DNA from: Clarireedia homoeocarpa
Taxonomy: Eukaryota > Ascomycota > Leotiomycetes > Helotiales > Rutstroemiaceae
Assembly (NCBI GenBank): GCA_001465935.1
Contig: LNKV01000023.1
Span: 1-64,000, forward strand
Reading direction: 5' to 3'
DNA: 64,000 nucleotides
Position numbers and translations under genes: made by a program. Of this stretch, positions 21,761-31,931 are shown piece by piece. The notes below the pieces were generated by a model. The model worked only from the letters and a program-made list of their open reading frames with translations. It made no database searches and was not told where the DNA came from. Each line of letters starts with the position of its first letter. Position 1 is the first letter of the stretch.

Positions 21761-24044
21761 TTAACTATCTATTAAATGAAAGCGTTCCACCCCTTCATAT
21801 TCTCTTATTAGTTGAATCTTAGCACTTGTTATTCTTCGTTTGATTAACTTAGGATTTGATGAGTTGAGTATAAACAGACTTGCAATATTGGGATTTTGAA
21901 CAGCATTGCTAACTGTAGAAAAGTTATTATCGTGACTTTCGCCGTTGGAGTATAGAGCATAGGCGCCAACGAGGACAGTGGCCAGACATGCGATGATAGA
22001 GCACCTGAATATGAAGAGTCTCAAATTAGTCTTTTGATCAAATATGATTTGCAGGAAAGGCATTTGACAATTCTAGTATAACCGAAAAGGTCATTCATTA
22101 GTGTTAATACATTTCATTGATAGAAATACGATATCCATCAAATAGAAACTCAAATTTTTGTGAGATACTTACCCATATGCAATCAACAAGTTTTTCGGAT
22201 CGTAAGTATATTGATTTTCCCAAAGTTCTTCTTCGACTTGGGTCATCGTTTGGTTACTATGCGTTCTTAGTTAGCAGCAGATTACGGAGAAAGGTTTATT
22301 AAACCCACCAAAATATAGGATTACTCATTAGACTGAGTGAGGCATTCAGCGAGAATTCTTCGATGAGGGTCGTCAGGTTTTTATTGTTTTGAACTGTTTG
22401 CCCTATCTCATTCATTCGGTGACCATCTCTTTGCCATGCCCTGATGACTGCTGCAAAGTCGGCGGCGGTTCCAAGTACTGTGTCCTGAATGCTTGTATTC
22501 CAATCTTGCCTGACGACACCCATAGCCCCATTACTGTCTATGTTCATTAAAGAAACGGCATAGCCGAGGAGATATCCTTGGAGTAACTGCGCGAATGATG
22601 AATATGTCTCCAGCGCAGGTAGGTTATCTGGATCTGAAGAATAATCTAAGATACTAATGGGGCCAATCTGGAGGCTCTGGTCATTATTCACAAAGCTGAC
22701 ATTGGTGGGCACGGATGCATTCAACACACTACACGTATAGTAGCTCACGTTATAAACCGCCTGGGGCGGGTGGTTGTCTCGATAAGGGTCATCTGGTGGA
22801 TAAATAAGGTTGTCCATGATGGTGCCATTTGGTGGATTTGCAATTGCGATCCAAAGGTCCGGGATCACAGCATCATCAAAGGTCGTATTTGCTGTCGTCC
22901 CGAAGTACCCAATCTTGCCGTACTGTGTCAATGTTCCGCTTGAAGTCTTCCCCGCCACTACCCATGTCAGGTTGCGGTCATTCAGCATAGGGGTGTTATC
23001 GTTGACAGTTCCTTGGCCTAACATGACATAGTCGCCATACGTCGACACTGTTTCATATGCCAATGCCATTGTCCAGCTAATTACCGAATCATTACTGGGC
23101 AGACAACGAACCAAAGGAACAGTTAAATACAGGCTGTACGATGCATTCTGCAAACCGCCGGGCGCACTCAGGTGTAGAAGTTCTCCTGTGCTGATTAGAG
23201 CGTTGAAAGCTCTCCTTAATTGAGAGCCAGGATCGGTGTAGACATCAGCGCTCCAGACATTAGGGCTACTGATGTATGGCATGTTGACTGTGAGATTGTG
23301 CAGCTTCATATGCGGTTTTGAGATGACACCCAAAGTTGCTGGTGTGACTAATACAGATAGTGGGAGGCACCTTATGAATCGCTATCAGCATGACAAAATC
23401 TGACGGAGTTGAAGTTTAGCGATGAAGAAACAAGGCATACCAAAGGATAACTCCGATTGCAACAGGAATTTTGAAATTGGACAAGAAACCCCAGTTCGAA
23501 AACTTGAATACATTCGTGTTAGCGGCGAAAGCAGCGTCGATCGCCTCAATTGTGACGGCTCTCTGGCGAAATATTGTCCAAATCCCCTGAACGTACGCTA
23601 TGCCAGTTGCAGTTGTAAGACAGACCTTTACCAGAAACGCGAAGGTGGTTCCAAACCTAGTATCGTTAGATTAAGCAGGAGTAATAAGCAACTGACAACT
23701 CACCGCAGTGGCCATTGTTGTCTTGCTGCAGAGCCAGCGAGCTGACTGTCCAAGGCTTTGTAGTAGACATGATGTGCTATTGCAAATATAATACCAGCAG
23801 AAAAAGAGGCTATCATGAGCGTTGCCGTTGACCAACGGTGACGTTTTCTTCGTGTTGGGTGGTTGGGAACTAGCATGCGTACTCAGTCATATTTCTCCAA
23901 TACCTGGAGCTGCGAAATGTCGATGCACATAGTGTGCTACGTACCTTGAGCATCGCTAGCCGTGGACATGATTTCAGTAAGCTCAACATCATCATTGGTT
24001 TCAATCGTGTATGGTCTATAAGTGTAGACTGAGGTATCGCTCAT
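21761..24044 (-). CDS. large fungal membrane protein with glycosylated loop, unknown function
   Basis: Six exons on the minus strand, 24044-23945, 23869-23704, 23656-23441, 23370-22309, 22256-22173 and 22004-21761, join in frame to 623 residues. An N-terminal cytosolic stretch (MSDTSVYTYRPYTIE) precedes three hydrophobic segments: about 48-70 (LMIASFSAGIIFAIAHHVYY), 90-112 (FAFLVKVCLTTATGIAYV) and 150-175 (PVAIGVILWCLPLSVLVTPA). A roughly 360-residue loop rich in N-glycosylation sequons follows, then a last membrane segment at 544-560 (CSIIACLATVLVGAYAL). This layout matches a Pezizomycotina-specific family often carrying the misleading label 'formylmethionine deformylase-like'; no deformylase motif is present. 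Function unknown. Confidence 0.85.
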
Positions 24045-25296
24045 CGTAAGGAGATATCGAGTAACGCCTTCCGCAAGTGTGAAGAAAGAAAATTTTAACG
24101 TCCATACAGTGTTGAAGCAGAGGTGCCAAAGCTGCTCAGAATAACCATGACATTTTCAGGCTCAATGCAAGACACAGTAGTTAAGTCACCTACCTTATAT
24201 CTCAGTTCGAATGCGCAAGCGAAATCATTTCGTTTTTGAAGGCAATCTGACACGAGTCGCCTTCTAAGCTCAAAGCCCCTTTTTTGAGATTTAAAATTAG
24301 CAGCACACCAAACTCTTTACGAGGGGTGTCCATGAATTAAATGTCATAAGTAGGTTTTGCACACGACGCAATAATTCCCCCTAACGCCACCATTATAGAA
24401 CTCGTCAAGTCCGATCCATGGATCCCCCTTGTAGACGCCATGAAATCCAAGTCATATCCCATTATCGCGAACAGGATATTGTAGAAGACCTGTAGATATT
24501 GTCAGAGTATTAGGTCTTGGCAAGAGCTGTCATATGGCTGTTGCTACTTTTGATATTCGAAACCAGTTGATAACCCACCCGAGCGGATACCGAGTTTATA
24601 GTGTTGCTTCTTATACTGTGTATATATACGCTCGTTGACTACCGTCAAGAGCGGTATGTAGAATACAGAGATTCGTTCAACATCACATGATCCTCACTAA
24701 TAGAATCTGTTGTGACCTGTCCTCCGAAAGATATCAACCAGCCATGATACAACAAACATACTCAAATCCACCAGGCAATAGCATGTATCAGTAGCTTGGC
24801 AGGTGTCAGTGCTGGGTCGCAGTCGTAGCTCAAAGATGAATTATAACGTCGGAACAGAGGAAGCGTCTGCTTTCAGAAAGGATTAGTTTTATGATATTGG
24901 GGGCCAAGTTTGACTTGGCAGACCTTTACATTTGGCGGAAGTCCGGCAGCACATCGCGGGGGCGGAAGGCAATACTTGGTCCCAAGGATAAATAATTCTA
25001 CTCCTTGTCGTTCGCAAGTTAGCCGCAGCCAGGGCATTGAACCTACAGAAACATCAGGATTGCCCTATTTGTGAAGCAAAAAGTGCTAGAAGTAGATTGC
25101 TAATCTCCTTGAGCCCATACATCAGCTGTTTCTGCTTCTGACTTCTCTCTTCTGACTTATCTTACGGTGAGAATACAGTCGCTTGCAGAATCAGTTTCGC
25201 CCTGTCGCGCCGGAAAATAAGTCGAGTCTGCGATAATCATTCCCTGAAGATCGCATACCCAAATTGATTGACGTACGCACGACATGATTCAACAGT
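24045..25296. other. intergenic, no gene seen
   Basis: Left part is the upstream region of the membrane-protein gene. No supported frame. Copy 2 of the 29-bp repeat lies at 25219-25247, 50 bp beyond the 3' end of the second CYSTM-like gene. Confidence 0.5.
25219..25247 (+). repeat. 29-bp perfect dispersed repeat, copy 2
   Basis: Identical to 21123-21151, same orientation, about 4.1 kb away. Confidence 0.85.
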
Positions 25297-25617
25297 CTAG
25301 CAGCACAACTCGCAGCACTCAAAACATGCCAGTCCAGCGCAAAGCCCGCAGCAGATACCTCCGGCTTCGCCTCTGCCGCCGCGGATTTGAGTAGTGGTCA
25401 TAGGTTCGTTAATCGGACGCTGGGATAGAAAATAAAAGTCAGTAGGAGATAGGTGGAGAGTTTGGGCGAAGGTTACGATGAGAATGAATGCAATCAGGAA
25501 AGGGGGAATATATACCGGCTGGAGAACTTGCAGAGTTGGTGGTTCCTCTTGCTCTAGAGGGATGGTCGTCATGTCTTGGTGTACTTGCGGTGGCTGTCGA
25601 ATTTCTTGGTTGTTCAT
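25297..25617 (-). CDS. small CYSTM-like cysteine-rich protein, paralogue 2
   Basis: Exons 25617-25516 and 25419-25297 on the minus strand join in frame to 74 residues: a Pro/Gln-rich hydrophilic N-terminus (MNNQEIRQPPQVHQD) and a C-terminal tail IRGGRGEAGG, ICCGLCAGLACFE, CCELCC. The 96-nt intron has a weak donor (GTATAT) and good acceptor (CCCAG). Read through without splicing, the frame also stays open (106 residues) and gains a hydrophobic segment, so intron retention or no intron is possible; the spliced form is preferred because it gives a typical hydrophilic CYSTM arrangement. CYSTM proteins are small membrane-associated stress-response proteins. Its tail is nearly the same as that of the gene at 19839-20231. 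Confidence 0.75.
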   Translation of the reverse strand: MNNQEIRQPPQVHQDMTTIPLEQEEPPTLQVLQPVYIPPFLIAFILIVTFAQTLHLSPTDFYFLSQRPINEPMTTTQIRGGRGEAGGICCGLCAGLACFECCELCC

Positions 25618-26496
25618 CGTGAATGCAGCTCGTGGTACAGTACAAAGCCTGGCGTGGTGTTGCTTTTGGGCGAATAAGTAGGTAATCTACTTCACAAAAC
25701 TTTTGATAATGGCTGTCTCATATATTTCGGTTCGATAGACCGTTGTACTTCACTTTGGGTTGTAAAATCTAAAATCCACATAGATAAGTTCATACCCCAT
25801 ATATACCAGATTCCTCACACCCCTTACACTTTCCGGCATGACGGATGTCAACGGCGTCATCGAATGATTGCTCATTTTGGACTGGCAGACTGGACAGACA
25901 AATCAGAAAGGAGGCTGGCTGGAGGGATATATTATGACGTCGACGTTCGAACGCCCAAGTAAAACTTGGTAAGGAATCACCGTTAACATGCCCACAAAGG
26001 GATAAGTGCTGTCGAGTACAGCGAAGGAAGAACCGGCTTTATGGCGGGAATAATCCATTCAGAAGCTGCACATGGAGAATTGATCACAAGAAAGCCTGAC
26101 CTAACATCTCACCAGCAGTGAAATATTGGAAATGTCTTCAGAGAGTAGGATAGGGTCAAGATGGAAGAACGGAAAATGATAAAGGTACTTGGTTGCTCAT
26201 GCTCATGCACATCCTCAGCCAATGTCCGTAGCCACAGCCGCACCACGAAAACCCAAGGGCGAAAAGTAGAGATATGTATCCCCTCTTCCTTACGGTTAGC
26301 GAACAATCGTAATATTCTGTTACGGACATCGACGGGAATGTAAAAGACTTGCGACTTGCAGACTTGCATTGCAGACTGAAGCCCGCAGATATTTTTGTGT
26401 GTGAAAGCTAGCCAGAACGAACTACAAGAGCGCGCGGGAGGTATTGTACTATTTATACTTGGTAAATTCTAAATATACTTGATGTATCAATAAAGG
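25618..26496. other. intergenic, no gene seen
   Basis: Short frames on both strands (for example 26109-26369) have no recognisable domain. It should contain the promoter of paralogue 2 and the 3' flank of the next gene. Confidence 0.5.
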
Positions 26497-27564
26497 TCAA
26501 ATATAGAACGAAGTATCTGGATGAGCTTCACAGAGTAAGGTCTCCGCATCATCCTCGCTATTGCGCAGTACATAATCCAAAGATCCCACCCAAGGATGTT
26601 TAGGGCGTTCGATCTCTACCACACCATAATAGATTGATTCCTCATAACTGAATTCGGGGTTATTGAGACCCAATTGACAGCTTGGTGCCAGATTTCGGCT
26701 CGTGATATCTTCACCATAGCCTTTATCCCCAGCGAGAGTTGTTTGCTCCTCCATCATTATACCTTTGTGTGCTTCTAAAATGTTAATGTGCGATGCTCGG
26801 GATGGGCTCCTTTCGTGGTTCGACAATTGGTATGGGGGAGTAAACAGCGCCGATGGTGACGGCAGACTCGAGTTGTAAGCTCTGAAGATTCTTGTAGCGG
26901 GGAGAGGGTGGGCAGATGTTGGTAGCGCAGGTGGGGAAGGCATCGAGGATTCTGGCGATGGCACACCTCGCGATGGTTTCTTGCGGCGCAGAAACGGTGA
27001 AGTGGAACTCATTGTGAATGAGAATGCACGTCCTAAAGTACCTTTTCTTCGTTCTAGTATCTGCCCATCATACTCATGCCGTTCGTGATCTATGATATCG
27101 TTCTCCCTGCGGCGCCGAGAGGGAACGCTGGGACTCTCGGCAGGCTCATTCTCTACATCAGTACTTCTTGACAGCTTGTCCCTTGATGAGAAGGTCCTGA
27201 ATTGGCTATGCTTCTGCGACTGCGACTGCGACTGCGCCAGCCGTCGATTTATCTCATCGGCATTGTTGGGGGTTTGCCAGGTGGATTGCCAGGCGGATTC
27301 TTGTTCAGTAGTGTGATTGAAAGGATTATTATATCGACAGCTGGCAGCAGGATATGAGCCTCGAGTAGATGGTCTTGACGATATCGTATTCTCATGGGAT
27401 CGAGCTTGTGAAATTGAATCATCGGCTATAATTGTTGACGTCTTTGATGTTGACCTCTTTGAAAGCCATTTCTTGATTTTCGAGGTTTTGGAAGTGGTGG
27501 AAGTGGAGGTGGAGATGGAGGTGGAGGTGGAGATGGAGATGGAGATGGTGACGGAGCAAGTCAT
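26497..27564 (-). CDS. disordered hypothetical protein
   Basis: Single open frame of 355 residues from a good ATG (27562-27564), not recognised. The N-terminus is a Ser/Thr/Ile low-complexity run encoded by a purine/pyrimidine-skewed repeat (27484-27550), followed by a basic patch (KIKKWLSKRSTSK). The middle is rich in Ser, Pro, Arg and Gln, including SQSQSQ. The C-terminal third (NNPEFSYEESIYYGVVEIERPKHPWVG, here abbreviated as EESIYYGVVEIERPKHPWVG) looks more ordered and acidic and may be the conserved part. No membrane segments or catalytic motifs. The length of the frame and its compositional coherence support a real gene. Confidence 0.65.
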   Translation of the reverse strand: MTCSVTISISISTSTSISTSTSTTSKTSKIKKWLSKRSTSKTSTIIADDSISQARSHENTISSRPSTRGSYPAASCRYNNPFNHTTEQESAWQSTWQTPNNADEINRRLAQSQSQSQKHSQFRTFSSRDKLSRSTDVENEPAESPSVPSRRRRENDIIDHERHEYDGQILERRKGTLGRAFSFTMSSTSPFLRRKKPSRGVPSPESSMPSPPALPTSAHPLPATRIFRAYNSSLPSPSALFTPPYQLSNHERSPSRASHINILEAHKGIMMEEQTTLAGDKGYGEDITSRNLAPSCQLGLNNPEFSYEESIYYGVVEIERPKHPWVGSLDYVLRNSEDDAETLLCEAHPDTSFYI

Positions 27565-29280
27565 TTTGCGCCGACCAAATCAATTTACCCAGGCGTGCTA
27601 GGGCTGTTTCTTTGGGTCGGACCAGGGGCTTTGCATCAGATGATTTGCGTACCCGCAACCAGAGAAAACAACCCAAGAACTGATCTCATAGGTCGAGTTC
27701 TGCTTCTGGAGCACAACCGTGAGGCCGGAATTCTGGGATCACGATGGTTTGTTTGAATTTGTTGGAACTTCTGGGGAACTTCTCGACAGCCTCGACAGTA
27801 TCGACAGTATCGACAGCCTCGACAACTATTAGACGTCCACTTGCCCCTTATATTACGCTTACACCTTACATTACACTTGCAACCTTATACTACTCGAAGT
27901 TGGGAAAAAGAAAACAATCTCAAGTCACTGAAACCGGGAAAATTGAGTGCAAAGTACTTTTGTGAGTTTCGGCCGGGCCTCCAACCTCTAACCTCCAGCC
28001 TCCAGCCACTATACGCCGTTCGCCTCTGTTAAGCCAGTTGGAGAACTAGTGCGCACGCCGCACCGTCTCCGCGCATGGCCAGCGGGTGGTTAGTTCTAGC
28101 AATGGATCTCGGATTCGTTAGATCCTGAGCTTGCGGTCCAGTCCTGATGGCAAATCCCTCAATCGAGCAAATCCCCTTTCAAGCAACCACCGGACATGGA
28201 CGAGTGACCAAGCCTAGACTGACATAGCCCTATCCTAGTGTGACGGACGTCCTGCGTCCTTACTGGTAGATGGAGTCGATGGAGTCGATGGATGATGTCC
28301 CGTGTTTGAGCCTGCATCATCTCGACATTGTGAGAAAACTACATTCCACGACCAATCGACTGCTCCTTGCCTCTCTTCCTCCACAAGGTAATTACTGTGA
28401 GTGGATAATGGATTCACGTCCAAGTAGATCCGATCTGCAACGATCTGCGACGACTAGGAAGCTTTGAGGTTTTTCCCGCCGTGAAAGCTTCTTTTGCTTC
28501 TCAATATACTACGCACTTTTCATACGCGGGACGCTCTGGACCAATATTAGACAAGGTAGTTCTTTGGCCTAACACACAAACAGTGCTTCCCGTGGCCAGT
28601 CCAGGCTCCTGGGGTTCCTTGGTTTCGATTGATGCATGTCTTTCAGCTGTTAACTATCTGCATTGGATGCCTGCTTTTCTTATTCCTTCAATCTAGATCG
28701 TCGGCCACATCTGCCATGTCCCGGTATTGACGAATTGGGATATTTGTCACTGTAACTATGAAAATGGGCCAAAGGCATTGTTGTGGGTTGTCCATACTTT
28801 CGTACTTGGAGAAGTTCACGGATGGACTAGTACTCCCATTGGACAATTGCTGTCACACTCGTCATTGGGGAGCTCACTACCAATCCCCCACCGCATGCCC
28901 CCATCTTTTCACTTACTGTTGATGGCACTACTGTACTGTACTAGGTATGATAACACCTCTGTGACAGTGATTACTATCTAGCATCGGTAGCAGTATCGAC
29001 GATGGACAGCCACTTGATGGTAACAACCACCTCAACCCTTCAGAACATCCAAGGAAGAGCTCTTCTATAGAAGATGTACTCCGTCATCGATGATGTAGTG
29101 ACGGATGCGGGGCATCGAATTGTTACTTCGAAGCTCTTCTAGTATAATAAGCCTCCCTCCATCCCTCGGTATGTCTTCACTCCATCAGATCTTCACACTT
29201 CCAACTACAAGAATAAACCTCAATCTCCAACGCCCACCAATATCGCAAATACACTTTCAAATCATCAAATATAACTCACA
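27565..29280. other. intergenic, no gene seen
   Basis: Divergent upstream region between the disordered protein gene and the hydrophilic allergen-like gene. A TCGACAG-based short tandem repeat lies at 27782-27825. Short frames elsewhere have no domain. The segment just before 29281 is C- and A-rich, as in fungal 5' leaders. Confidence 0.5.
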
Positions 29281-30172
29281 ATGGATCGCGCGAAGGCAGC
29301 TGTTAGTGACTTCCTCTCCAAGGACGGAAAGCACGATACCACAGTTCACGAGGTATGTGTGATTTGATGGGAAACTCTCGAGTACCCGCCCTAACAATAC
29401 ACAGCATATCAACCCAGCCGTCTTAAATGAGAATGTTACCAAGACGAAGCATGAAGATGCCCAGACCGCCATCGACCGCGAAGTTCACCAAGACCACCAC
29501 CACACATCAGTTCAACCAATCCAGGACCGTGAAGTTTTACCCGAAGAGCACTCTCACAGAATGGCTGGTGTCGAGCACCGCAACATCAAGCACGGAAACG
29601 ATGACACCATCAAGGAGCGTCTTGCTGCTGAGCAAGCTCAATTCAAGAACACTCGTACCGTTGGCGAGACCCAACACACTGCGTCTGCAGGAGCCGCCGT
29701 CGCTGGCGAGCACGTCCACCACCACGTCCACGAGACCATCCAGCCCGTCGTCCAAAAGGAGACTGTTCAGCCATCCGTCGTGCACACCACCATTCCAATC
29801 CACGAAGTCCACCAAAACGAGGCCAAGCACCACGCTGCTACCACTCTCCCACCCGTCAGCATGAACGAGTTCAAAACACAGGGAGGATCTCTTGCAGGTC
29901 GCGAGGAGCGCAGCGACGCGTTTGCTGGCGAACCAAAATCCGTTGGCGGAACTCTCGGAGGTGCTGGTGCTCAGGGCTCTACCAGCTTGACTGAGCCTGA
30001 AGGTTCTAGACACGGTCATCACACTGGCTCCCACGGTACAGCACCAGTTGCTGGCGCCCACAACACTACCTCTCACTCATCTTCCACGACTCACAAGAAG
30101 CCTGGCTTGATGGATAAGTTGAACCCAAAGAAGGACGCCGATGGTGACGGAAAGGCTGGGATCATGGATTAG
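29281..30172 (+). CDS. hydrophilic His-rich allergen/stress-type protein
   Basis: Exons 29281-29352 and 29405-30172 (GTATGT donor, CTAAC branch, ACAG acceptor) join in frame to 279 residues. It begins MDRAKAAVSDFLSKDGKHD and is hydrophilic throughout, rich in His (HQDHHHTS, HVHHHVHET, HGHHTGSHG), Gln, Thr, Gly and Ala, with no membrane segment. The C-terminus GLMDKLNPKKDADGDGKAG resembles ends of fungal proteins annotated as allergens or LEA/dehydrin-like stress proteins, where a K-rich amphipathic tail is common. A role in conidial or desiccation stress is inferred from composition only. Metal binding by the His clusters is possible. Confidence 0.8.
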
Positions 30173-30338
30173 GGAGAACGTCATAATTAATAGTGTAATT
30201 AATTGATCATGTAATATATATTTGTACTCACGGATATCCACCAGAGCTCTTTCGACTTTCGTGAAACTTGTGTTCCACATGGGATACACGACGTCTTTTT
30301 CTTGTACTTGGCATCTTCAATCATTGTTTCTCTGCTCA

Positions 30339-31313
30339 TCATGACTTGCCTACCTTTTCCAATTTTAAATCGTTGACAACCATATACCTCGATAGCCCAA
30401 TCCAGCCCCACCTGAACCACCTCATTTGACTCTTGTGGGCAGTCGTCATAGCTTTCTGTGCTATCCTTACTTCCTCTATCCCGCTCATATATAGCAGAGG
30501 GCTTGGATGTTCGCCTATCTCTCTTCCACCAAATGCGGCAGATATTAAAGTCATAAATGTGTCCACGAAGGATGTGTATTTTCTGAGAATCGAGATACTC
30601 GTAAGCGTGTAAAGATCAACGGGGCTCTGCCAGCCTGAATGATCACGTAGAAGGGAGGATATGAAATGTCGAGAGCCATAGTATAGAGAGATGTGATTCG
30701 GGTGGGAGGAGATTCCGCTCGGGTCAAAGGTTATAAGGATGTCGATGGAGGTGGAGGGAGGAGCGTTTTTGTCTTTTTTCTTTTGGGCAGATAGTACAAA
30801 GAAGGAGGTGAGCAGGTCGGCAATCTTTTGTTTGTCCCAGGTGATTTTCATACTATCTGGGAAGTCTCTAGATTGAGCAAATCGTAAGCATTGCGAGGCC
30901 AAACCAATCTGCAGACGGGCATATAGAACTCACGGGCTCTCAATGATGAAAACGTCATCCTCTTTTCGCAATCCCAATTCCATTCCGCTCTTCACCAATT
31001 CTTTCTTCCTCGTCTCTCCCAATCCATCTGCATCCCCTACTCCTCATCAGCATGCAGGTCAATCAATGCCTGCAGAAAAAGGATGCTACTCACCGCTACT
31101 CAGACACAGTATCTTGAGATGATTCCCAAGCTCAGGTCGGGTCAGTGCCAGCACCGTCGGCGCAAAAAACATGGCCTCATCGTCGGGGTGGGCTATCAGT
31201 AAACAAATGCTTTTGTTGCGCAATTGAGGAAATCGAGATCTAACGACGGTGGTTGTGTATCTCCAAGCCAAAAAGGCGAGGACTGGAAGGGTAAAAAAAT
31301 AGCTCCATTGCAT
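30339..31313 (-). CDS. GPI12: GPI12/PIG-L N-acetylglucosaminyl-phosphatidylinositol de-N-acetylase
   Basis: Exons 31313-31094, 31036-30934 and 30867-30339 on the minus strand join in frame to 283 residues. The protein has an N-terminal membrane anchor (YFFTLPVLAFLAWRY), the zinc-binding AHPDDE motif at 41-46, the LCLSSGDADGLGETRKKEL block, and the second metal-binding HPNH at 163-166. These are the signatures of the PIG-L family. The enzyme removes acetate from GlcNAc-PI, the second step of GPI-anchor synthesis on the cytosolic face of the ER. Its start is about 620 bp from the divergent coiled-coil gene. Confidence 0.95.
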
Positions 31314-31931
31314 TTTTCATCTACTTCATGCAACAAGAGGTAGCGAAGAGATGAGGAGTGTGTACTTGTACTCGTTACTTCGTAGGTTGAGATTTATGGA
31401 CGATAGACCGGATCCGGAGCTTCCTTCCCCGCTCCGAAGTTGCTAGTGGGCCCGGGCCACCTTCCCCCCCTTCTTGATAAACGACGAGATGTAGCCTCTG
31501 GTAGAGGATCCAAGAGCAGACTGACTGTATGTATTTTTGTTAGGGTGTTTATCTATTCTAGGTAAATACATTCACAGGATGCTTTTCGAATGGACGACTC
31601 CAGTCCAATTCACAGGACAACTCCTGCACATACGGTCAAGTTTCTCAGATTGGCATCGTGGAATGATTCCACTTTGGGTTGAATTACCGGCTTCTCTTGC
31701 TTGTGGCTGCTTTGAATCGATTTTGGAACAGTTTGTTGAAGATTCTTTGTTTCGCTTCTATCTGTTAAAGTTAAGTAAACAATTCGCTGCATTGAGGGTG
31801 TCTCTGATCGTTGGTGATTGTGATTATCATGTTTTCTTTGTTCTGATGGCCCCATATCAACGACTTTCACGTTCTGTCTCTAACAATTCCCTCAATGAAA
31901 TTGCTCGAGCGAAGCCTACCGACCACGCGGT
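31314..31931. other. divergent promoter region, no gene seen
   Basis: Lies between the GPI12 start (leftward) and the coiled-coil gene start (rightward). Short frames here lack any domain. Confidence 0.5.
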
